Assembly (NCBI RefSeq): GCF_001418335.1
Contig: NZ_LIPP01000204.1
Coordinates: 1 to 38,079 of the forward strand
DNA: 38,079 nt
Direction of reading: 5' to 3'
Origin: Streptomyces aurantiacus
GTDB taxonomy: Bacteria; Actinomycetota; Actinomycetes; Streptomycetales; Streptomycetaceae
The first letter of the stretch is position 1. Each line of letters starts with the position of its first letter. The notes under the pieces are model-generated. The model was not told the origin of the DNA. It ran no database searches and saw nothing but the letters and a program-made list of their open reading frames with translations. A program made the translations under genes and the position numbers. Below are positions 17,106 through 23,768 of the stretch, in pieces.

Positions 17106-17351
17106 ATGACCTCCATGGACCCCATCTACAGCGGCATGCCGGCCATCGACCTGGGAACCGAGGGCTGGCACAAGCCCTGGAGCGGCACCAACGGCGGAAG
17201 CTGCGTCGAGGCCAAGCGGCTGCCCGACGGGAGCGTGGCCCTGCGGCAGTCCAAGGACCCGGACGGGCCCGCGCTGGTCTACACCCGGGACGAGATGATC
17301 TCGTTCCTGGCGGGTGCGAAGTCCGGCGAGGCCGACTTCCTCGTCGCCTGA
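17106..17351 (+). CDS. DUF397 small protein, partner of the XRE regulator
   Basis: An 81-residue protein with the DUF397 pattern: WHKPWSGTNGGSCVEAKRLP, VALRQSKDPDGPALVYTRDE and ISFLAGAKSGEAD. DUF397 proteins nearly always neighbour XRE-DUF5753 regulators and in studied Streptomyces cases modulate or antagonise them, resembling a toxin-antitoxin arrangement. The ATG lies 3 bases after the regulator's stop with GGAGTTGTGAG in front. The adjacent ATG at 17115 is a less likely start. Confidence 0.92.
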   Translation: MTSMDPIYSGMPAIDLGTEGWHKPWSGTNGGSCVEAKRLPDGSVALRQSKDPDGPALVYTRDEMISFLAGAKSGEADFLVA

Positions 17352-17665
17352 CCCTCGCCGTCCGAACCTCCGCGTCCGACCTCGCGTCTGAGCCTCGACG
17401 TCCGAGCCTCACCGCCCGACCCGAGCCGAAGTCCGCGCCGCCGGGGCCCGCCTCGAACGCCGCGCCAGGAATGGGCGTTCCAGTGACTCGCGTGTCGGTG
17501 ACTCGCGCCCGGACGCCTCCGCCGCCCGCCGTCCCCCGGCGGCACCACCCCACCCGCACAACCGTCCATCACTACGGTCGCACAACCGGACAACCCGCAC
17601 GCGCACTCCCGCCGTGCGGGTTGTCCGGTCACACTGAGGAAGTCGGCCGTCCTGGAGGGAGTGGT
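17352..17665. other. 314-bp gene-free region after DUF397
   Basis: No gene. The first 80 bases are a degenerate repeat of the CGTCCGA/GCCTC type. The second half has direct repeats GCACAACCG at 17556-17564 and 17580-17588, a small inverted pair ACCGT/ACGGT at 17561-17578, and the long hairpin at 17585-17629. This density of symmetric sequence in front of the P-loop gene suggests regulatory DNA. Confidence 0.5.
17585..17629. promoter_or_regulatory. Perfect 17-bp inverted repeat upstream of the P-loop pseudogene
   Basis: Arms 17585-17601 and 17613-17629 match exactly around an 11-base loop. The repeat ends 36 bases before the ATG at 17666. It is either a terminator for the XRE-DUF397 pair, although it lies far (233 bases) from the DUF397 stop, or an operator or attenuator for the gene after it. 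Confidence 0.55.
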
Positions 17666-18218
17666 ATGCGCACACTCCATGAGGCCGTCGCCCAGTGCCG
17701 GACACTGGTCGTCGAGGGCCCCGACGGCATCAACAGGAGCCCGCTCCTCGCCGAGCTGGCCCGCGCGGGATTCACGATCCGGCACTCACGGGGGCGACTG
17801 CACCACGTGGACCCGACCCGTCCGTACCGCGAACTCCTCGCCGCTCCCGGCCCGCTGGCCCTCGACGGCACCGTCATCCACGAACTCGTCTACGGGCCGC
17901 TGCGCCGCGGACACTCCCGGGTGACCTGGATAGGCGCTCGACTTCGCCGAGGCCGTCGCCGAACGGCAGGGCGCGCTCCTCCATCTGACGGACTCGGGAC
18001 GCAAGGCGGACTCGGAGCGCGAGGCGGACACCGGGCACGAGGCGGACACCGAGAGCGCAGAGGCGGCCGCCGCCTACGACCGCGCATTCCGCACCCTCGC
18101 CCAGCATGTCCCCGTCGTCGTACTCGACGCCCGCAATCCCGGTCCCCCCATCCGTGCACCCAACGCGCCCGCCTTCCAACTGGGGCGATACGCACGGAAG
18201 TTGACGGTAAGTTGGTGA
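17666..18218 (+). pseudogene. Frameshifted thymidylate-kinase-like P-loop gene
   Basis: The ATG at 17666 (GGAGGG ribosome site) opens a frame reading TLVVEGPDGINRSPLLAELA and onward to RRGHSRVTWIG near 17933. The same frame then turns into Arg/Gly/Pro-rich non-coding sequence, while the next frame carries normal protein from about 17937: LDFAEAVAERQGALLHLTD, a Glu/Ala/Asp-rich stretch, YDRAFRTLAQHVPVVVLDAR, ending at the TGA 18216-18218. Joining them gives one protein of about 183 residues. The shift is a 1-base gain or 2-base loss near 17930-17936. The P-loop is also degenerate: GPDGINRS in place of a GxxxxGKS/T motif. A sequencing error would explain the shift but not the lost Lys. The unshifted frame runs on to 18253 but has no protein-like composition. 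Confidence 0.72.
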
Positions 18219-18249
18219 CAGACCGAGGACGCACGGCAGGAGATCCCCC

Positions 18250-19059
18250 ATGACAGACGGCCGGCCCACCCCCGACCAGGACCCGTTGTCCAAGATCGAT
18301 ACCACGGTGCCGCATTCGGCCCGCATCTGGAACTACTGGATGGGCGGCAAGGACAACTACGAGGTCGACCGCGAGGCGGGCGACGCCTACCGCCAGATCG
18401 CGCCGAACATCGAGACGATGGCCCGCGCCTCCCGCGGATATCTGATCCGTACCGTGACGTTCGTCGCCGGTGAGCTGGGCATCCGCCAGTTCCTGGACAT
18501 CGGTACCGGTCTTCCCACGTACGACAACACCCATCAGGTCGCCCAGCGCCTGGCGCCGAAGTCCCGGATCGTCTACGTGGACAACGACCCGCTGGTACTG
18601 CGGCACGCCCAGGCGTTGCTGACCAGCACACCCGAGGGCGTCACCGACTACATCGACTCGGACCTGCACGAGCCGGAGAAGATCATCGAGGCCGCCGGCA
18701 AGATACTGGACTTCAAGCAGCCCGTCGCGCTGATGCTGATGGGCATCCTGGGCCACATCCAGGACTACGACGAGGCCAAGTCGATCGCGAGCCGCCTCCA
18801 GGCCGCACTGCCGGCGGGCAGCTACTTCGTGCACTACGACAGCACCGACACCGACGCCGAACTGAAGCGGGCCCAGGAGGGCTACGACGACACGGGCGCC
18901 GTCCCGTACGTGCTGCGCAGCCCCCGGCAGGTCGCCGCGTACTACGACGGTCTTGAGCTGCTGGAGCCCGGCATCGTCTCCTGTCCGCTGTGGCGCCCCG
19001 AGCCGGGCACCGACCCGCAGCCGACGGATGTGTACGGAGGCGTCGCCCGCAAGCCCTGA
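18250..19059 (+). CDS. DUF574-type SAM-dependent methyltransferase
   Basis: A 269-residue methyltransferase of the actinobacterial DUF574 family (PF04672). Signatures are DTTVPHSARIWNYWMGGKDN near the N-terminus, the SAM loop FLDIGTGLPTYDNTHQVAQ, acidic VYVDNDPLVLRHA, and VALMLMGILGHI. Substrates of this family are unknown, although members sit next to XRE-DUF5753/DUF397 genes throughout Streptomyces. The ATG follows a GGAGAT site and lies 32 bases after the pseudogene stop. It may be read from the promoter in front of the pseudogene, which would make polarity from the frameshift relevant. Confidence 0.92.
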   Translation: MTDGRPTPDQDPLSKIDTTVPHSARIWNYWMGGKDNYEVDREAGDAYRQIAPNIETMARASRGYLIRTVTFVAGELGIRQFLDIGTGLPTYDNTHQVAQRLAPKSRIVYVDNDPLVLRHAQALLTSTPEGVTDYIDSDLHEPEKIIEAAGKILDFKQPVALMLMGILGHIQDYDEAKSIASRLQAALPAGSYFVHYDSTDTDAELKRAQEGYDDTGAVPYVLRSPRQVAAYYDGLELLEPGIVSCPLWRPEPGTDPQPTDVYGGVARKP

Positions 19060-19082
19060 CGCCCCCTCCCCCTGACGCACTC

Positions 19083-19142
19083 CGGCCCGGCCGGAACAGG
19101 TTGCGCGGCCCCGAGCCGCGGTCGGCCCTGTTCCGGGCCGGG
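19083..19142. terminator. Compound stem-loop after the methyltransferase
   Basis: CCGGAACAGG (19091-19100) pairs with CCTGTTCCGG (19127-19136). Flanking GGCCCGG/CCGGGCC extends the stem with one bulge, and an inner GCGGC/GCCGC hairpin sits in the loop. It begins about 24 bases after the stop. Confidence 0.65.
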
Positions 19143-19210
19143 CGTGCGCGGTTGTCGCCGATGACAAGGCCGGCCCGGCCCACGGCCCCATGCCGGCACA
19201 CGCACACCCC

Positions 19211-19240
19211 TTGAAGCCCCGTGGCGGGCACCCATAGGAT
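19211..19240 (+). promoter_or_regulatory. Promoter of the rhamnosidase gene
   Basis: TTGAAG (19211-19216), an 18-base spacer and TAGGAT (19235-19240). The -10 is a perfect Streptomyces housekeeping hexamer. Transcription should start near 19246-19248, immediately before the TGAAACGTTTCA palindrome, leaving a leader of about 140 bases. Confidence 0.6.
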
Positions 19241-19255
19241 CGTGCAAGCGATGTA

Positions 19256-19289
19256 TGAAACGTTTCAAGAGAGAGGGAGAGACGTTTCA
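19256..19289 (+). promoter_or_regulatory. LacI-type operator with a second half-site
   Basis: TGAAACGTTTCA (19256-19267) is a perfect 12-base palindrome with the central CG typical of LacI/GalR-family operators. The half-site ACGTTTCA recurs at 19282-19289. The palindrome lies about 10-20 bases after the predicted transcription start, an ideal repressor position. No LacI-family gene is in this window. Confidence 0.65.
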
Positions 19290-19385
19290 CGGCATCTCAC
19301 GTCGATTTTCGGCACCGCACATCTCTCCTTCCGCCCCTCGCTTCGTCACCCGCATCCGCGCACGTACGCAACCAAGGGACCCCAT

Positions 19386-22300
19386 ATGACCAAGGGTTGG
19401 AACCGCCGCGCCTTTCTCCGGACCTCGGTCGCCGGAGCGGGCGCCTCCGCCGCCCTCACCTCCGGCGCCGCTGCCGCCTCGGCCTCGGCACACCCGGAGG
19501 CCGGCGCGTCACGGCCGGGCAGGCTGCGCGTCGAGCGCACCACCGTCGAGTACGCCGAGACCGTGCTCGGCACCGAGGTGGAACGCCCCAGACTCACCTG
19601 GGAGTTGACGGCCGACGGGCACGGAGCCCGGCAGAGCGCCTATCACGTGAGAGTCGCGCTGGACGAGAAGGACCTGCGCGCGGGGCGTCGCGCGGTCTGG
19701 GACTCCGGACGGGTCGCGTCGGACCGCAGCGTCTCCATCGCCTACGCGGGTCCCGCCCTGCGCCCGCGCACCCGCTACCACTGGCAGGTCAGGGTCTGGG
19801 ACGGCGAGGGCCGGCCGTCGGCGTGGAGTGCGCCGCGCTGGTGGGAGACAACGTTGTCCGCGGACGCCTGGCAGGGCTTCTGGATCGGTGCGGCCGCCGC
19901 GCCCGAGCCGCCGACGTTCGAGGGCGCGTCCTGGATCTGGTCGCCTGGTTCGACCGCCAACGACGCGCCCAACGGGCCCCGTTGGTTCCGCAGCGCGCTG
20001 ACGCCGCCCGCGGGTGCGGAGATCCGCAGAGCCACCCTCCTCGCGACGGCCGACGACGACTTCACCCTGTATCTCGACGGCCACCAGGTGCTGCGTCAGG
20101 ACGAACAGACCGACGCCTGGCGGCAGGGCCATCTCGTCGACGTCACCGAGCAGGTGCGGGCCGCGGGCTCCGCGCGCCTCGTGGTGGCCGCCCTGGCGAC
20201 GAACCGCGGCAACGCGTCGGTCAATCCCGGCGGACTGCTCGTACGGCTGGTCATAGAAAGCGGGGAGCGCACCGTCGAGCTGGTCACCGGCGAGGGCTGG
20301 CGCAGCGCCGACGACGAACAACGGGACTGGCAGCAACCGGAGTTCGACGACTCCGCGTGGCCCGAGGCGGCCGTGCTCGCCCCGTACGGGCAGGGTCCCT
20401 GGGGCGACGGCGTGTCGATCACCGCGCCCGAGCAGCCGGCTCCGCTGCTGCGCCGCGAGTTCACCGTCGCCAAGCCCGTCGCCCGGGCCCGCCTCTACAT
20501 CAGCGGACTCGCCTACTACGAGGCGGAGATCAACGGTGAGCGCGTCGGTCGTCAGGTCCTCGACCCCGGCTTCACCGACTACGACGAGACCGTGCTGTAC
20601 GCGGTGCACGACGTCACCGGCCACCTGCGCCGGGGCGCCAACGCCATCGGGGTGACCCTCGGCCGGGGCTTCTTCGGCATGACGACACCGAACGTCTGGA
20701 ACTGGCACCGCCCCCCGTGGCACGGCGAACCGCAGCTCCTCGGCCAGCTGGAGATCGACCACCCCGACGGCTCACGGACCACGGTCGCCACGGACGGCCG
20801 ATGGCGGATCACCGAGGGCCCGACCCGCTCGAACTCCCTGTACGCGGGCGAGAGTTACGACGCCCGCAAGGCACCCGGGGCCTGGACGCGCCCCGGGTTC
20901 GACGACAGCGGCTGGCAGCAGACGCAGCGCCGGGACGCCCCGAAGGGCACCCTGCACGCACAGCCGCACGATCCGATCGAGGTCATCGAGACCGTACGCC
21001 CGGTCGCCGTCGAGGAGTTGACCGAGGGCGTGTACGTGGTCGACATGGGACGCACGATGGCCGGCTGGACCAAGCTGACCGTGCGCGCCCCGGCAGGCAC
21101 GACAGTCCGGCTGATCCACGGCGAGAAGCTGAAGTCCGACGGCAGTGTGCACGCCGAGACCGGGCACGTACCCGGACGGTTCCAGACCGACGAATACGTG
21201 TGCGCGGGCGGCGGCGCCGACGAGGTGTGGGAGGCCAGGTTCTCGTACAAGGGCTTCCGTTACGTGCAGGTCAGCGGGCTGCCCGCGAAGCCCGAGCCGG
21301 CACAGGTGCTGGGCCGCGTCGTGCACACACCGGTGGAGGCGACGGGCACCTTCGCCAGCTCCGAGCCGTTCTACGGGCGGTTGGAGAAGGCGATGCGGCG
21401 CACGCTCCTCAACAACCTGCACGGCATCCCGACGGACACCCCGATGTACGAGAAGAATGGCTGGACCGGTGACGCCCAGCTGGGCGCACCGATCATGGCG
21501 TACGCGCTCGGCGTGCACCGCTTCCTCTCCAAGTGGCTCGGCGACCTGAAGGACAGCCAGAACGCGGACGGCCAACTGCCGGTGATCGTGCCGAGCGGCG
21601 GCTGGGGGTACGGCGACCTCGGTCCGTCCCCCGAGTGGACGACGGTGTACCCGTTCCTGCTGCGGGAGATGTACCGCGTGTACGGGGACGAGCGGCTGGC
21701 CCGCGACCACTGGACGCCGCTCACCCGCTACCTGGACTGGGAGATCTCCCGGCTGAAGGACGGGCTCGCCGTGACCGCGCTCGGCGACTACCTGCCGCCC
21801 GGCTACGGCGGCAACCCGCCGGAGGACACCCGGCTCACCGCGACGGCGTATCTGCACCGGGCGCTCGTCGGCACGGCGGAACTCGCCGACCTGCTCCACG
21901 ACACCGCGGTCGCGGAGCGCTATCGCGGGGCCGCGGACGGGCTCAAGGCAGCGTTCAACGCGGCCTTCCTGGGCCCGGACGGCCACTACCGCACGGCGAA
22001 GGACCCCGAGTACCGGCAGACGAACAACTGCATACCGCTCGCGTTCGGTCTTGTCCCGCCGGGCGCGCGGGCCGGTGTCGTCGACTCGCTCCTCGCCGAC
22101 ATCGAGGAGCGCGGCAACCATCTGAACACCGGCGCGCTCGGCACCAGCGTCCTGCTGCGGCAGCTGTCCGCACAGGGACACCCCGAGGTGGCACACGCGA
22201 TCGCCACGCAGCGCACGTACCCGAGCTGGGGCTACTGGTTCGAGAACGGCGCCGACACCATGTGGGAGATGTGGCCGCTCGACTCACGGTCCCGGGACCA

Positions 22301-22667
22301 CTATTTCCAGGGCACGGTCGTGCAGTGGCTGTACGAGAACGTGGCCGGACTGCGCCCCGGCGACGCGGGCTACCGGACCTTCACGGTGCGCCCCGACGGC
22401 CGTACGGGGGTGAACTGGGCCCGCACGTCGATCCGTACGGTCCGCGGCGAGGCTTCGACCGCGTGGTCGGTGGTGGACGGTTCGGTACGGCTCTCGGTGG
22501 GGGTGCCGGTGGGGTCGACCGCCGAGGTGCATGTGCCGGGGTCCGGCCGCTCGGCCGTGCGCGCTCCGGACGGGGCGAAGTTCCTGCGGGTGGAGCCCGG
22601 GTCCGTCGTGTACGAAGTGGCGCACGGGCGCTGGGAGTTCGTGGCGCGGCCCACCGTCTCCCGGTGA
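19386..22667 (+). CDS. Secreted GH78 alpha-L-rhamnosidase
   Basis: A 1093-residue exo-enzyme that removes terminal L-rhamnose from plant glycosides and polysaccharides. The N-terminus has a twin-arginine signal (NRRAFLRTSVAGAGASAAL). An N-terminal fibronectin-like domain (ERPRLTWELTADGHGARQSA; YHWQVRVWDGEG) is followed by carbohydrate-binding-like beta domains (FRSALTPPAGAEIRRATL; RARLYISGLAYYEAEING), the (alpha/alpha)6 barrel and a C-terminal beta domain (RPGDAGYRTFTVRPDG). E689 in DTPMYEKNGWTGDAQ and E961 in TMWEMWP sit where the general acid and base Glu lie in characterised GH78 enzymes. The ATG at 19386 is chosen for the immediate Tat signal and AAGGGA site. It is monocistronic, with control by a LacI-type repressor likely. 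Confidence 0.95.
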   Translation: MTKGWNRRAFLRTSVAGAGASAALTSGAAAASASAHPEAGASRPGRLRVERTTVEYAETVLGTEVERPRLTWELTADGHGARQSAYHVRVALDEKDLRAGRRAVWDSGRVASDRSVSIAYAGPALRPRTRYHWQVRVWDGEGRPSAWSAPRWWETTLSADAWQGFWIGAAAAPEPPTFEGASWIWSPGSTANDAPNGPRWFRSALTPPAGAEIRRATLLATADDDFTLYLDGHQVLRQDEQTDAWRQGHLVDVTEQVRAAGSARLVVAALATNRGNASVNPGGLLVRLVIESGERTVELVTGEGWRSADDEQRDWQQPEFDDSAWPEAAVLAPYGQGPWGDGVSITAPEQPAPLLRREFTVAKPVARARLYISGLAYYEAEINGERVGRQVLDPGFTDYDETVLYAVHDVTGHLRRGANAIGVTLGRGFFGMTTPNVWNWHRPPWHGEPQLLGQLEIDHPDGSRTTVATDGRWRITEGPTRSNSLYAGESYDARKAPGAWTRPGFDDSGWQQTQRRDAPKGTLHAQPHDPIEVIETVRPVAVEELTEGVYVVDMGRTMAGWTKLTVRAPAGTTVRLIHGEKLKSDGSVHAETGHVPGRFQTDEYVCAGGGADEVWEARFSYKGFRYVQVSGLPAKPEPAQVLGRVVHTPVEATGTFASSEPFYGRLEKAMRRTLLNNLHGIPTDTPMYEKNGWTGDAQLGAPIMAYALGVHRFLSKWLGDLKDSQNADGQLPVIVPSGGWGYGDLGPSPEWTTVYPFLLREMYRVYGDERLARDHWTPLTRYLDWEISRLKDGLAVTALGDYLPPGYGGNPPEDTRLTATAYLHRALVGTAELADLLHDTAVAERYRGAADGLKAAFNAAFLGPDGHYRTAKDPEYRQTNNCIPLAFGLVPPGARAGVVDSLLADIEERGNHLNTGALGTSVLLRQLSAQGHPEVAHAIATQRTYPSWGYWFENGADTMWEMWPLDSRSRDHYFQGTVVQWLYENVAGLRPGDAGYRTFTVRPDGRTGVNWARTSIRTVRGEASTAWSVVDGSVRLSVGVPVGSTAEVHVPGSGRSAVRAPDGAKFLRVEPGSVVYEVAHGRWEFVARPTVSR

Positions 22668-22677
22668 GCGAACGCCC

Positions 22678-22704
22678 CCGGGCGACGCGTGACGCGTCGC
22701 CCGG
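22678..22704. terminator. Terminator after the rhamnosidase gene
   Basis: A perfect 13-bp inverted repeat around one base (arms 22678-22690 and 22692-22704), beginning 10 bases after the stop codon. Confidence 0.75.
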
Positions 22705-22708
22705 CGGG

Positions 22709-22772
22709 CTCCCCGGCTCCCCGGCTCCCCGGCCTCCGGCCTCCGGCTGACGGCTGACGGCTGACGGCTGAC
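22709..22772 (+). repeat. Short tandem repeats after the rhamnosidase terminator
   Basis: Three CTCCCCGG-type units pass into CTCCGGC units and then four exact copies of GGCTGAC at 22745-22772. It is non-coding simple sequence between a terminator and the 3' end of the minus-strand gene. Confidence 0.7.
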
Positions 22773-22813
22773 CGGAAGGTGCCGGATCAGGAAAATGCCG
22801 GGGCGGCGGCGCG

Positions 22814-23551
22814 TCAGGAGGTCGTACGGGATTCGAGGTCGGTGCGGGTGTCGTTGCCGTACACGCCCGTCTCGTCGCCCCTGATGCCGTACCAGAGCTG
22901 GAAGCGGGCCACGGCAGCCGTCAGCGTGGCGTCGTACACACCGCTGGGCGTGCCCTGGTCGTACACGTTCGGGATACGCAGCAGCCGTTCCTGTAGATCG
23001 CTCACCGCCGGCCCGCTGTCGCCCTCGCGCAGGGTGCCGGGACCGTCCGGGTCGGCGCCTGCCGGGCCGGCGTCTTCCGGACCCGGGGCGGAAGCGGGAG
23101 GCGCGGACGACGCGGCGGGGGGCGGCGCCGCCGCGGCGTCGGTGGGCTCCTCGTCCAGGGTGAGCAGCAGGGCCCCGCTGAAGGCCGCCGTCGCGGCGAC
23201 CACCGCGGCGACGGCGAGCACCGTACGGCGGACCATGGAGTCACGGCCGTGGGCCGGCGCGTGCGCGGCCGGGCGCTCGCGTGGCGCCGGCTCTTCGTCG
23301 TCCGCGACGACGGGCGGCAGTTCCTGGGTGTCGTCCTCCGCGGGGCCGGGCCCTGTCCGGTCGTTCAACGGCGCGGTGTCTGCCGCCCCCGGTACGGCGA
23401 CGGTCTCGTAGCCCTCTTCCGGGTCACGTTCTCGCTCCTGCACCCGCCGCACCAGATCCGACAGGGTCTCGTGCCGGCGGCGGCGCAGGACCTGGGTCGG
23501 TTCGAGTGGCGACCGACGCGATGGCTGTTCGGGGTCGAACGGTGTCGACAA
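22814..23551 (-). CDS. Membrane-anchored peptidoglycan-binding protein
   Basis: About 245 residues. The cytoplasmic N-terminal part is charged (SPLEPTQVLRRRRHETLSDL, acidic DDTQELPPVVADDEEPAP). One transmembrane helix (VRRTVLAVAAVVAATAAFSG) is followed by an extracellular Ala/Pro linker of about 45 residues and a C-terminal PG_binding_1 domain (REGDSGPAVSDLQERLLRIP; SGVYDATLTAAVARFQLWYG). It probably tethers a membrane protein to the cell wall, and the catalytic partner is unknown. The start is uncertain: TTG at 23551 has GGAGGGAGAGCAGG in front and gives LSTPFDPEQP; an earlier TTG at 23611 lies inside a 20-base repeat copied from within the gene. There is no ATG or GTG at a sensible place. 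It is divergent from the metallophore operon. Confidence 0.8.
   Translation of the reverse strand: MSTPFDPEQPSRRSPLEPTQVLRRRRHETLSDLVRRVQERERDPEEGYETVAVPGAADTAPLNDRTGPGPAEDDTQELPPVVADDEEPAPRERPAAHAPAHGRDSMVRRTVLAVAAVVAATAAFSGALLLTLDEEPTDAAAAPPPAASSAPPASAPGPEDAGPAGADPDGPGTLREGDSGPAVSDLQERLLRIPNVYDQGTPSGVYDATLTAAVARFQLWYGIRGDETGVYGNDTRTDLESRTTS
23357..23376. repeat. 20-bp direct repeat, copy 1 (inside the peptidoglycan-binding gene)
   Basis: The 20 bases CCGGTCGTTCAACGGCGCGG recur exactly at 23600-23619. This copy encodes part of PLNDRTG on the minus strand. Just upstream on the plus strand, 15 bases (23349-23363) equal the terminal repeat of the MITE-like element at 34616. Confidence 0.8.
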
Positions 23552-23599
23552 CCTGCTCTCCCTCCGGGCGCTTTCGAGGAGAGATACGAGTACCCCTGC

Positions 23600-23619
23600 C
23601 CGGTCGTTCAACGGCGCGG
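23600..23619. repeat. 20-bp direct repeat, copy 2 (upstream of the peptidoglycan-binding gene)
   Basis: Exact copy of 23357-23376, 243 bases away, overlapping the possible upstream TTG start of the minus-strand gene. Confidence 0.8.
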
Positions 23620-23654
23620 CTCCCGCCGCGCCGGCAACAGGGACCGGGAACCGG

Positions 23655-23683
23655 ATGACAATGAAAATGATTGTCGATACGGT
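23655..23683 (+). promoter_or_regulatory. Predicted promoter of the metallophore operon
   Basis: ATGACA (23655-23660, five of six to TTGACA), an exact 17-base spacer and TACGGT (23678-23683, TAnnnT). Transcription should start near 23690, giving a leader of about 60-80 bases before the ATP-grasp start. The Zur/Fur-like box overlaps the -35 and fills the spacer. Confidence 0.55.
23656..23677. promoter_or_regulatory. Zur/Fur-family operator
   Basis: GACAAT (23657-23662) and ATTGTC (23670-23675) flank GAAAATG, giving a 19-base Fur-type palindrome in otherwise very GC-rich DNA. The inner 15-mer TGAAAATGATTGTCG matches the actinobacterial Zur pattern TGAAAATnATTTTCA, as I remember it, at all but two positions. 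It also matches 15 of 19 bases of the classical Fur box. Streptomyces siderophore genes normally use the unrelated DmdR/IdeR iron box, which is absent, so zinc control by Zur is the preferred reading. Confidence 0.65.
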
Positions 23684-23768
23684 GAGCGTAGGTCATGCCG
23701 TCCGCGCCCCGCCAAGGGGTGCCCCCGCCATGCCCTGAAGCTCGGTCGGAGTGCGCGAAAGGGGAGTT

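Noticed and set aside
17933..18253. Unshifted continuation of the P-loop frame ending on an ATGA overlap with the methyltransferase
   Set aside because: The overlap is attractive, but the translation after the junction is Arg/Gly/Pro-rich shadow, whereas the next frame carries normal protein sequence.
22709..22772. Possible CRISPR-like array
   Set aside because: The units are 7-8 bases, contiguous and without unique spacers; this is simple-sequence repetition.
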